Part shown: positions 23,601 through 40,200 of the stretch, in pieces
Position numbering within the stretch: position 1 is the stretch's first letter
Layout: every line of letters begins with the position of its first letter
Source of the DNA: Mesaphorura yosii
Lineage: Eukaryota; Arthropoda; Collembola; Poduromorpha; Tullbergiidae
NCBI GenBank assembly: GCA_009869945.1
Contig: WIXG01000234.1
Coordinates: 61,221-125,220 of the forward strand
Length of the DNA: 64,000 nt
Direction of reading: 5' to 3'
Notes under the pieces: generated by a model
Told to the model about the DNA's origin: nothing
The model's input: only the letters and a program-made list of their open reading frames with translations
Database searches by the model: none
Made by a program: the position numbers and the translations under genes

Positions 23601-26600
23601 GGTTCCCCCAAACAAGGTGATGATGATGGCATTTGCGACCAACAGCAAGTACGCCCTGCTAACTTCCTCAAGAGACTTGTGGATTGGATCTACTGGACAT
23701 GACACCAAGCTGAGGGTTCGTCCAAGCCTCGGATACAGCGTTATTAATTTGAGGCAATACAACAGAATTGGGCTGAATGAAGCGGTTCCTTTCTCCATCA
23801 TGTTCGACTCCTACAATAACCTGTTTGAGCTCGTGGCAGTTGTGAACGCTCAAGGGAAAGTCACGTCGATTGAGAAAAGGGAAGTGAACCTTGATTGGAA
23901 TCAAAGACATCAGAACTTTGCGGAAAAACTGCTGAGCGATCTGAAAAGAATCGAAGCTGACAAGAATAGGCCCCAAGACAAGTTGCCTCCGCCGTTTAAA
24001 TACAAGATCTCAGACTACGTCTTTTGTCCCTTCAACCAGATGGATTTGACTCAGAACTACACCAAGAAGTGGAGTCGACTCCAGCAGTACTACTTGAATC
24101 CGCCACTCCAGCACCGCAAATTTGGAAGCACAAACATAATGGCGTCACTGGTGAACTATCAAGTTTCCAGCTACTCTCTCGTGTATGATGCCTTCTTACG
24201 GGATCACCTCAACGTTTACTCGCGTGTGGATATGGACCCTTTCCAAGAATGGGTACGAGGCGATCAGGCGATAAGAAATTTCCCACCTTGCCTACAGTTG
24301 TAATTTAATGTGCTTTCGTCTCTGATTTCAGAAAGATCAGAAAGGAGACATAGCCCAGATTGCCTACTTGAAGTTCAACAGAAAAGACTACAGAAAATAC
24401 GGAATAATTGTTGAGCCACGTTTGAATAATCGTAACAAAGATATGAAAGACGTTGCAAAAAAGTTTCTCATTGACTTCTTCTTTCTGGACTACGGAATCA
24501 TCGTTGAGTTCAAAATGTCATTTGTCACGAAGAGTGGGTTCCTCACGAGCAGAACTGATTTTGCCAAGCAGAGACTGAGCCAAATCCAACTGAGTATTGA
24601 CAACGCGAACGGAGACTTGATCCATCTGAACACCGAAAGAATCGAAGTCCCTCGAGAGTCGAAAGTTGAGTTTGTCAGTCACATGCAGCTGAAGCGGTCG
24701 CCAGATTACGTTCAATCAATGCCTGGCAGTCATCTGATCCCGATTCCACTCACGTTTCACTTCATCGGAGGATTCAGCAAGTGCTTTGAGCTTCCGCATT
24801 ATGGAATGAAAGGAGAGTCAGTCACCTTTCAGATCATGGCCGGTTGCCAGGTTCATAACTGAATCGTGAACTTGTATGCGAATTGTTTGAAAAACCACCT
24901 ATCATTTTACTTGCAGCCGGCCACTGACTTGCTCTTCAATTGGAATGCAACACTGGAATCGCTTCGATTTCGACATGAAAAGGAGCACTACGGTGATGAA
25001 TCCTACTGCCTGGACAGAAATCGAGTTTGCTTTTACGCCAGGCGAGACGTGACGTTTCATTTCGAAGCTCTGGATTTCGCAAAACAAATCTTCGTCCCCT
25101 TCGAAGGAAAGTTTAAGCTTCGAGTGATTGCTGGTGGATATTCAAACACGAGCATGGTGGAGTACACGGAGGAAGAGCAGGAGGCTTACAACATTCAGGG
25201 TAAGTCGGATGTGTCACTGATCTGGACCACGGCTGGCTTGGATGACGACAGCGACGAGCAGAGGCAATACCAGAACTTGTCGAAGGATCCAAGGACTCAA
25301 GAAACTGTTCTTCAGGCTGGAAAGACTCGCATCATGTGAGAACTTTCACTCTCGATTATCGTAATTATTGATGTATCGTGCCGTGCGTATTTCATGTTTG
25401 AATTGATTCCTTTTTACTTATTTCAGTTGGTGTTGTAATACATTGAGCCCATGCCAAAGGTGCAATAATTTGTGAAATATGTGAATGAGCAAGCAACATT
25501 TACCGCATTTGCCCGTTGATACCTCTTTTCAGGATTGCTCCTTCACTAACAGGGAGGACCGTATTTTGGTTCAGGATAAAAATTACAAACCAGTTAGTCA
25601 GTCTCGTGTTGATCTTTTTCCTCGTCTGCTTTCATTAATTTAATGCTGGTTCCTTTTTAGAGGTGTTGATCCGGACACGCTTTGCCTACACGAGCACATT
25701 TTCGATGTTATGGTCTATGGCTTCCCTCCGTCGCCAGAAATTCTGCTGTTTGTGACTCTGGCAAGCTCGGCAATACTGATTTGGTCTAAGTTTTGTGTCT
25801 GATATATTGCTGTGTTTGTCAAAATTCATAGGCTTTTGCACTCTTCACTCTCTTCATGCTTTGGATATTGTTCATGTGTTGTCGAAATCATCGAAAACTG
25901 TGGCGCACAAACAAATTGAGGATGTGGGGTTGGTGCTTAGTTATATGGGACACTTTCCCCAAAGGTGAACAATGAACCAACTCAAACCTAAGGCTTAATT
26001 TATCATTTTTACTCATTTTCATGTCACAAATTACAGCATTTAAGAACAGAGTTGATAGCGCTGAGAGAGAGCAACAGGAACGAGATGCAATTCTACTTTC
26101 ACTCCAAGGCCACTTGAACGTCCAAAAATTAGGAGCTCTGGCGAAGCCAACAGTCGAAGGAAGGCAGCCAAGCCCGTCGCCAACAGGACGATCGGTAGCG
26201 TCAGATTTGTCTGGATTGAGTTCAACATCAAGAGAAGCGTTGCCTCGAGATAAGCCGCGCAAAGCTTCATCGACGTGGACAGACATGGTTTACGAGCAAA
26301 TTATAGGCCGCCGACTTCTGTCAATCGTGGAACGAAACAAACGTAGGCATTCATAACATATTTTATTCGTTAGTGTAGCTGAGCAGAATTTAGCAAGCAA
26401 ATCGCTTGTGTGCTTTGTTAACTTTGTATGTGCCAAATTTCAGGAATGCATGAAAGTATTCTAAAGAAAGTTGACCTTGACGAACTGGAAAAGGATTTGG
26501 CGAAAAGATCGAAGGAGGAGGGCAAAAGAGACCTGTCCTTTGAAACGGACGAAGAGAAAGATGATCCCGAAGAGGCCGAAGGTAAGGATGAAGAAGAACG

Positions 26601-26667
26601 AGCTGCTGCAGAAGACGAAGACGGCAAGGAGAAAGATAAACTAGAAGATGGACCCGAGGGCAAGTGA
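20622..26667 (+). CDS. Large single-pass membrane protein, CatSper auxiliary-subunit-like
   Basis: Relatives form the extracellular canopy of the sperm calcium channel CatSper. Exons 20622-20833, 20896-21772, 21865-21913, 21983-22641, 22711-22744, 22817-24252, 24332-24850, 24917-25335, 25427-25459, 25533-25592, 25661-25760, 25832-25964, 26037-26342 and 26444-26667 give 1,686 residues in frame throughout. A signal peptide (MKTNIVTFSITCLFLVHSTF) leads a Cys-containing, N-glycosylated ectodomain. Propeller-like segments include FATNSKYALLTSSRDLWIG and FELVAVVNAQGKV. The membrane-proximal stem matches the CatSper pattern: IMAGCQPATDLLFNW, VCFYARRDVTF, FKLRVIAGGYSN, then WCCNTLSPC and NQGVDPDTLC followed by VYGFPPSPE. 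One TM helix (LFVTLAFALFTLFMLWILFMCC) and a cytoplasmic tail of about 200 residues ending in a Glu/Asp/Lys-rich stretch follow. The stem motifs look closest to CATSPERG, but which subunit it is cannot be settled by eye, and it is longer than vertebrate subunits. The intron at 25761 appears to use a GC donor. Confidence 0.72.
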
Positions 26668-27046
26668 AGTAGGAAATAAGCTACCTACCTTCTATTCTAC
26701 ATTCTACTTTGTGGAATTAGTAATTAAATTAGCCATGTACGTAAGTGCTTAACTACTATGTGCTATGTAATTGTCTTATAGATTTAGCTTTCTTCTTTAT
26801 GAGAAAATGTCTTAAATATTAGTATGAATTAGTAATAATGCAAGGTAATTTCAATTATTGAAGATTCTAAGTGCTGAATAACAAAAGAAAAAATACATGT
26901 GTGAAAATTACTGTATCGAAGCCGTTCCAAATCACGAATATCCGAACAAATATTCCACTTCCACCACACTTCAGAGGTTTCTTACAGAATTACAGATTAC
27001 CCAATCTTCTTTGAGACTCTCTCCAGTACTTGACAATGCAACGTCT

Positions 27047-28171
27047 CTACAAAAATGCAGCATAATTCTCATTTCCTGGCACACAATTTTGGTCATATGG
27101 GCGAAATTCCTGAACTGTTCGCGACATTAAAAATTTGGAGAAAGGTACCTTGTAGTGAGCCAATGAAACGGCGAATCCATATGACCAGAAGTACCCGTAC
27201 AAGAAAACTAAAATCATCGGAGTGAGATCCCAAGTCACCGTGAGTTCACGGTACTGGTAGATGATGATGTTGACCTGGCCAAGAAATTAGAAATTGTATT
27301 TGCACTCAAATTAGGCCTACTTCCTGGGGGGTGAGGCGCATACCACAACGAGTGTACATCCAGTTAGTATGGTCGAGGCGGCCAGAAATCCGGTCATCAG
27401 AATCCACGGCAAGTACAAGTAGGTGCTTGCCTGAAGTGCATGAATGAGTTTTGCGATCGCGACCGTGATTACATCATTTAGACGAGAATTGTACAGCATT
27501 TCCTTACATTTTTGTTCCTCACGGCATAGATGGCCAGGAGGCCCGTGAAGAAGTAGAATCCATGCACGCCAATCAGAAGCAGTGTCACGTGATACCACAC
27601 TAATCAGTAATCAAAAGCGGAAACATTAATTAATGCAAGAGCATACGGTTTATTAAATCTTACGCGGCCACAGTGTTTCAATGAGCTCCGTGTTCTCGTT
27701 CTGAAAGTACGGGTCGAAATCATTCTTGAACTTTTCTCGCCAGTACTGCTTTCCCTTGATGGGAAAGAACACGACCAGCAGAGTTGCCAGAAGCACGAAC
27801 AAGACGCAGACGCTCTGAAACGAGCGCGGGCGTACAAGATTTAGCGATACAAATGGAAACTACCCATTGACTGAATTCACAATTGGATGTATTACCTGAA
27901 AGTAGATCAGAAAGAAGATGATGCCTTCTCGCAGCGTACACGTCCCACAACATCCTTCCGGCAGCTTCATGGCTTCTTTTACCATTTCCTGCAGTTAACA
28001 TCGAGTTCAGTTATCTTGCATATGGCCACGTACGAATACGAATGGTAGATGTATTTTGTACAGTACCACTACTTTGCTGACAGTCGGCAACCGGACCTGG
28101 TCCCGAAGTCGAAGTTGGCGAATGGGCCGCCGCTCCTCAGTCAGCCCGATTTTCTCGCTGAATAGAGACAT
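27047..28171 (-). CDS. Four-transmembrane protein, arthropod DUF4728-like
   Basis: Function unknown. Exons 28171-28067, 27988-27896, 27814-27664, 27599-27508, 27430-27344, 27274-27149 and 27109-27047 total 238 residues, all in phase. A cytosolic N-terminus leads to PEGCCGTCTLREG, a Cys-rich entry resembling the CC-x-C-x-LR-x-G start of insect four-TM proteins of the DUF4728/LAPTM-like type. TM1 spans IIFFLIYFQSVCVLFVLLATLL, TM2 VTLLLIGVHGFYFFTGLLAIYAV, TM3 WILMTGFLAASTILTGCTLVVV, and TM4 LTPMILVFLYGYFWSYGFAV. The TM1-TM2 loop is hydrophilic and acidic; the tail ends ENYAAFL. Family membership is inference from topology and the Cys motif. The gene converges on the CatSper-like gene, leaving 380 bases between the stops. 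Confidence 0.75.
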
Positions 28172-29383
28172 TATGGCTTTAATTTTCAATTTGCCAGGGA
28201 CAATCGAACAACTCAGAAATTAGAATTTCCGTCTGGCCGCGCCGTGCCTGGACCAGTGGGCCACAGCAAACCAAGTGGCTGAGGTTTGCTGTGGATGACG
28301 GATTTCTTGAAGTGAAGCTTCTGGAATTTCTTATTCAATTCGTCTTCCACTCAACTCGTGCCTTGAGTATGGCGTGTCACGTCCATAAGCGGAAATCTCC
28401 CAAATGGTTCATAAATTTTGCAAAGTGAAGCAGTCCAGCGAAATGAACATGGAATATTGTTCATAATGCCAATGAGGCTCAGCAAAGTAATCAACAAGTC
28501 TTCATATTTACCACTTACTTCTTGCCTTTCGTGAGTTAACAATTCCCAAAGGCAGTCAGAGCGAATAAGAAGTTCTGAAATCGATCAACGACATCCACGA
28601 TGGGAAATCGGGAACGAAGGCCAACTGAATTCTAAATTAGCTTTCTTCGACAGGCTCGGAGCGTATGAAATTGCAAATATTGCAAAGTGGCATTGGAAGG
28701 TGAAATGGAACACTTGTGAGAATTAAAATATTGTTACTGAAATATTCATGGAATAACAGAATCGATAACCCAATGACGCAAAAGAACTTCATTTTTATTA
28801 GGTGCAAGCTAATGAGTCTTTTTCATTATCAATACCTTACAAATTTTAAAACAAAGAGACGAAGCATGCAACAATCAACAAGCATGGTCGCATGCAATGA
28901 TTCCAGTTGCATCAAAATTTTTTAATGATTTGGAAAATAAGGGCTTAATTGACGATTGTATAGCTACAGCTAGCTTTAAGACAATACGGACTTCTAAAAA
29001 TACTTTACTCATACAGAATAAGGTAATTGCAATTGTCATAAACTTGGTTTACAAACTAAACTAACATGCTCATAAATACATTTTTAGTCTCCAATTTACA
29101 AAAGACTGAGATTAAAAGAATATATCTAAAGCTACATTAACTCTAAGCATGCAATATACTTTCTTATGATTACTTAAGCTGTAGATTCGTCTGAATAAAA
29201 TAATAGTTTTTTGATTGATCAGGCCAGTAGTACAGGATTAGTTCGTTCAGAAAAGCCGGCTCAGGCTCAATTATCTCAAAAGATTGTACAAGCAAGTGTA
29301 AATCAACGTAACTTGTAACGTACAAATCAAATAGGCCTGCATAAACATAAAGAGAAATATAAAACTGCAACAGCTACAAAAGC
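28172..29383. other. Region between four-TM gene and SMAD4 3' end
   Basis: It contains the promoter side of the four-TM gene and, from about 28700, AT-rich sequence that is probably SMAD4 3'UTR. No coding exon is supported. Confidence 0.35.
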
Positions 29384-35068
<5,685 letters not shown>

Positions 35069-35688
35069 CTAATTGTTGAGTAGCCGTTCCTTTTGTTTCG
35101 CCATCTCTTGAAGGGCCACTCTCCCTGGAACTTTCCTGGGAATGATTTCTGCAAAACAGAAAAAAACAATGAGAATCACCAGTGTCAAAACGAAGCTAGT
35201 ACTTTACCTTTCAAAAATTCCATCCTACTATCAGTTTGGGCCAACTCAGCCAAGTGTTTATATTCTAGGCTCTTCGAATTTGCATTTGTAAATGCTGTGG
35301 ATGCCATGTAGTCGATGAATAATTCCTGTAAAGAAGCAAGTTGAACTATGAGACTTATTTGTGACGATGTCACTCGTACTGCCGCCGTCTCACTTGCTGA
35401 ACTTACGGTGGCTTTCGTAATTAAGTACAGGGCATCATTTCCGATGTTTTCTACTTGCGGCGATGTTTTCATTATCAGTTTCACTTTGGTTTGTGGGAGC
35501 ACAACGTCAGGTCTGTCCCTTGTGGACACACCAGAAGATGTGGAAGTCTTGGAGTGTTTTGGAGCTACTGGAGTGTCACTGGTGCTTAGTGTGCTGACAT
35601 TTGCAAAAGGTAGTGATGCAGCTGCCTTCGCAGAATTGGAATTAGTGCCGGCGTTTACTGGTGTTGTGTGCACTTTGCTTGAATTCAT
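35069..35688 (-). CDS. CHRAC1: CHRAC1/CHRAC15-like histone-fold protein
   Basis: Small histone-fold subunit of the ACF/CHRAC nucleosome-sliding complex, normally paired with POLE3/CHRAC14. Exons 35688-35407, 35325-35208 and 35148-35069 give 159 residues. The fold is residues 62-130: VVLPQTKVKLIMKTSP, then GNDALYLITKATELFIDYMA and LEYKHLAELAQTD, closely following the CHRAC1 pattern (LP-x-S/T-x-I/V-x-IMKxSP and ATELFV). A low-complexity Ser/Thr/Ala-rich N-terminus of about 60 residues precedes it, longer than in human. The 81-nt intron between the first two exons is stop-free and a multiple of three; joining AAA GCC ACC to GAA TTA restores the conserved KATELF. The C-terminal exon is basic (IIPRKVPGRVALQEMAKQK). 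Confidence 0.88.
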
Positions 35689-36627
35689 TTTGAGACCTGC
35701 GAAGCAATAAGAGATACATTACTTCCTCAAGTACAATATATTCAAGAATGTGCCGACAATCTTATCCATACCTCTTTTTTATTGGGCCAAGCGCTTCCGC
35801 GTCTATTAACCAAATACCCGTCTGTTTCAGAGCGACAATGTTTGAGGCAGAGCACCACAAACGCCGACTGAATCGGGACCTGTTTATAAGCAACACAAAT
35901 TAATTTTCCAGCAATAATAATCAAAACTGGTACGGGAAATGGTACTCACCGACGAGGTTAGGGTCCAAACCCCGTTTATGGCTGTTCCACTTTGATTTAG
36001 AACAACAAATGCCTGCCACTGCCAGCCTTCAAGTCAGTCCGTAAATTCTTTCGATGGACAAGTTGCATTTTCAACGTAAAGAAAAGGCGCCAATGCGAGC
36101 AGGGATTGCACTCACTCTTTGCATAGTAGCATTTGGCACTGCGACTGTACGCGATCCATTGTCGGAAGCAAAACTTAACTTTGAGATGAGTTAACTATGT
36201 TAGTCTCAGGCTTATCTTGCATTGGACTAACCAATTACTCTACAAAAATAGTTGCCATTTGCTCTGGCTCGATGAAATTCTATAATCAATCTATGCACTC
36301 CACGCCCTACCTTTTATTGTGGATCACAAATAATGTTAAAGGCGTGAAATTCGCAACCTTTTTCTACAAGTTTGATTCAGAGTTCACGTTCGAATCTTGC
36401 AAACGATTGAGCGATCCCGTCGTCTTTGCCATTCCCATCCTTCTTCCTCCAATCTTCTGACTTTGTTCCTTTCTTTGTAGCAAAAGCTGATTCAGTCTGT
36501 CACCATTTCCGCTCAATGTTCATTGGTCAGATTATCTGATTCTGTCGTGAGTCTTGGATTTTGCAAGAAGTGAGTCTAACTACATTTAAAGCTATCAATT
36601 AGTAGCTCCTAAGATCCTGTGTACAGA
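35689..36627. other. Divergent intergenic region
   Basis: The CHRAC1-like gene and the 501-residue gene start on opposite strands here. Splice-like signals suggest 5'UTR sequence of both, but no coding exon is supported. Confidence 0.35.
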
Positions 36628-38631
36628 ATGCCTGCGACCGGCGAGGGATGCAGTGATAAGCAAGACACAAGTCTTCTGTCAACTCCAACGCCAAGTTCCA
36701 CGCCCAGAAGTGTTCAATTACTGAACTCGTCTGGAAGATTTAAGTCGGTCACCAAAACTCTTGACATCTCCATCGGCTCACTGGACTTCACTCTGGATCT
36801 ATCAACACCATCATCTGGTGGTGACACCAGCACCAGCGGCGCGACTGACGAGAGTAACCTGAGTCTGATGTCTGACGAGAAACGTGAGAATCGTCTCCAG
36901 ACGCAAGACAAAGAAAACTATGCTACTGGATCAAGCGAAGGCAAGAGTCCCAAGAATTCATATAAAAATTTTAGTGGACGTGGACGAGGAAGAATCTTGC
37001 TTCCTGTACTTCATCGTTCTGTAAGTCGAATTACTGCGTACTATGTGTGAAATATATGTCATGAATTACATATTTATAAAGAATTATTTATATATAAAGA
37101 ATTACAGCTATTGAAATGTGCTTCTTTGGGTGTCACAGATTGAAACGGATGCCGAGAAAGAAGTTAAAGAAGCAGAATTATCTGACAGCCAACCTGGACA
37201 ACATGGAAGGAAACTGATTGGATCTTCAAGTCCTCCCGCAGGCGTGGCGGAAGAGCCACAATCGAGCACATCCCAGAACATTCAAGGGGTCCCGAAGTCA
37301 GATAGCTCATTCAAGCAAACACGGCGACTGTCGTCCATCTTGAAACGTTCTTTACAAAATGATGGAATTCTTGGCCGATATCCTGGCGATGATCCAAAAA
37401 ATTACAACAAGAAAGTATTCTCGCCTCCGATTGCACACGATGATGGCTACAACAACCTCGTAAGTATCGTTTGTGAGATTGGCCATGTAAATTAGGTCGC
37501 CATGCGATCTCTAACAAACAATTCATTTCATTTTTCAGTTCAAACTGACGCGCATAAGAACAGGACTACTCGACGATTGCATAGATCGGATGGTCACTGA
37601 GCAGGGTTTAATCGCAATTCAGATCACTGGCAGCACAAGATTTTATCTGACAGCAAACGGAGGCATTCGTCTGATAAATGAAAAGGTGAATGACTAACCG
37701 TTCAGAAGCATTGTCTCTCAGTTGCCCAGTCTCTCAATATTTTTAATTGCAGGCACAAATCATAGTCGCGCTGAGTCCTAACGGTGGTGCCTCCGCCTTA
37801 ATTCACCCGTCTGGCAAAGTTTATCAACACGGGAGCAGAGTCGAAATCTCAGCACACTCCAGAACTGATAATTTGTAAGTTTATTAGTTAGCTTACGCAA
37901 TAACAATGCAGATTTCTTGAAAATTTTCTTCATGTCATTTCTCACACAGGCTTGCAAAAATGTGGTATAAAGGAATTTCATTTGCCACTGAAAATGGAGC
38001 GCTGGTTTACCTGTTGGATGACGCTGGGACTCGAACAGTGCATGATGTACGAACACAAACATCATGCGTTCATAATTTCCTTTCCTTGATGTTTATTAAA
38101 TCGTACGCGTTAAATCACTAGATCTTTTCTGACATGTCTGGTGATTTCACTACTGCGGTGTTTCTCGACGGTGCCGACGTTGGATCACCCGCCATGCCAC
38201 AATGTGGACGATTGCTGCAGACAAGCCAGCATTGGAGAGATGAAGCTGGGCTTAATGACATTTGGGAGATTGGCGGGATTCGCGTTGCACGGACCCCAGA
38301 CGATGTAGTTCGGCAAGAAAAAAGATAACCGAATAGATAAAAATCTATCTTGAAATTGCAACTTTTGTTTCACTCTGTAATTCTTGTTTGTTTCAGCATT
38401 ACTCGTGGGCAAAACAAGTACCAATTGCGTGCTTGTGGAAATGGTTTGGCATCCATCTCAACTCCGTACATTCACTGCACAGCTTCATTTGGCAAAACTG
38501 GGCCAGAAACATCGCACATCTTTGTCCGTCGTGGTGAAAGACGGCTTCATTATGATGGCACAACATTCATCCTTCGAAATGGCGGACACTCAGCAGGATT
38601 TGATTACAACAATGAGTTCAGGGTCTTCTAG
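36628..38631 (+). CDS. Unrecognised protein, 501 residues, conserved-looking C-terminal half
   Basis: I do not recognise the family. Exons 36628-37020, 37139-37459, 37539-37685, 37753-37874, 37950-38046, 38122-38312 and 38397-38631 stay in frame. The first 240 residues are Ser/Thr/Pro-rich and charged, probably disordered. The rest looks globular and beta-rich: ITGSTRFYLTANGGIRLINE, IVALSPNGGASALIHPSG, MWYKGISFATENGALVYLLD, then VRRGERRLHYDGTTFILRN and GFDYNNEFRVF at the end. The repeating G-x-x-x-L/I/V-hydrophobic strands suggest short beta-hairpins. No signal peptide or TM segment is seen. The last intron appears to use a GC donor (CG|GCAAGA at 38313): the other two frames of the last exon give less protein-like tails, while this phase joins DDVVR to ITRGQNKYQL. 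Confidence 0.7.
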
Positions 38632-38857
38632 TTAATTAGTGGCTTGATAAGTTTCAAGCATTTAAGCTTTAAATTAATTAGAATCTCATGTGTAATTACA
38701 TGATTAGGTTGATTGTATTCGTTAAATATTGCATCGTACCAATGTCAACTTTATTTTCTCAAACTCTTTATCACAAGTTTATCTTCGCTCAAATAAATGT
38801 AATGTTATCTTTACCTTATGATTCTTAATTTCAGTCATTGATTGCTTCCAGTAATGT

Positions 38858-40200
38858 TTACTTTCTTTGGAAATTTCGGGGCTTCGACGTGTTTCGCAAC
38901 GTGAGTGTGTGGACGAGATTGTTGGGGTCCATGTTTGTTATGAATGCTTTGGTTTCTTCAATGCACTCGTCACCACCCTCGAAATGCCAAGACTCAATGT
39001 GGGTCATGTACGTGAACGGCATCAAGATGTCTTTCTCCAGTTTGCAGTGCGCAAAATGGACGTGCCTCAATTTGGTAAGATTTTCGGCTGCTTCGAAAGA
39101 ATTCTCTGGAAATGTCATTCGGCTGAAGTGAATCTGCTCCAGTTGCAGTTGTCGACTCAGAAACAGGCCGAAGACATCTCCACTCTCAATCGTGCATTCA
39201 CAAAGATTCAATTCGCCCAGATTGGTGAGGTACACGGTCCAAATGAATTCCAAGAGTTCAGATTCGAATTTGAAACACTTCAGTTCGAGTTTCTTCAATG
39301 AGAAACGGTTTGCGTTGAGAATGCTGGAAAATTGTTTGCCAGAAAGCTGGCGAGGGCCGTAAACGAGGAGATTTAGCGTTTCCAGTCGACGTGTTGATCC
39401 GAGCAATGTGCTTATGCCACCAACTTTGCTGAGCTCCTTCGGAGAGGTGTCTTCGAACACAAAACCTAATTTTGGAGAGGAAATCATTATTTAGCTCATT
39501 TAGCAGTCAAACATTTGACGTTCCTTACATTTTAGCCTGGACAGATTCTTTCGAACAGCCTTCATGGACTCGATCATGCCTTCATCGTTCATGATTCCAA
39601 AGCCGGAAATGAAGAGTTTCATTGGATTGCACCTTATGAGCTGGAGGTCTTCGAGAAGCGGGAAGTTCGCAATTAGACGGAAAAAGACACCTATTTTGAT
39701 CTGGCAGTTGACCAGAGTTAAGGATCTTAAGCTGGAGGAATACTTGTTTAGAAACGCGTCAAAGTGCGGAGAATTTCCGATAAAGTCGCTCGAGTCATCC
39801 AGGGCGAATTTGACATTTTCAAACACGAAGTTCTGCAGGAGCAGTTCAGAGTCATACAAGAAGCGACCCATTTTCTGTTCTTGTTTGACTTTTTGTGCCT
39901 CGTCAAACCTCACTTCAAGGGTGCTTATTGCGAAATTTTTCCAGAGGGCACGAGTCAGGCGTCTGAGACGACGAATGTCAGCGTGGGACAGGTATTTAAT
40001 AACCTCAAACCTCAGCTGCAAGAAGCAACGAGCTCAAAAGTTAGACGGCCAATTTCTCTATGAAGCTTAAGAATATAAGCACTCACTGAACTGCACGCAG
40101 TTGAATCTAGCAGATTTAGGAGCGGATTATTCTTGTTCTTTGTCGGCGGCGCAGGCATTGAAACAGAATTAGTCGTGCTGAATTCAAAGCTGGCCATCAT
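38858..40200 (-). CDS. F-box-like / leucine-rich-repeat protein
   Basis: Probable substrate-recognition subunit of an SCF ubiquitin ligase. Exons 40200-40087, 40015-39529 and 39465-38858 give 402 residues. The N-terminal segment LLNLLDSTACSS plus LRFEVIKYLSHADIRRLRRLTRALW has the shape of an F-box (hydrophobic helix, then LPxEVxxxIxxYL/D-like, with the leading LP replaced). Irregular LRR-type units follow: SLRSLTLVNCQI, LLEDLQLIRCN, LETLNLLVYG, LKKLELKCF, LGELNLCECTI, LRHVHFAHCKL and HTLTLRNTS. Such genes are commonly multi-copy and fast-evolving in arthropods, so a one-to-one orthologue is unlikely. The F-box call is weaker than the LRR call. Confidence 0.7.

Noticed and set aside
36386..36396. 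GTTCGAATC resembling a tRNA B box
   Set aside because: No A box, acceptor stem or cloverleaf could be formed around it.
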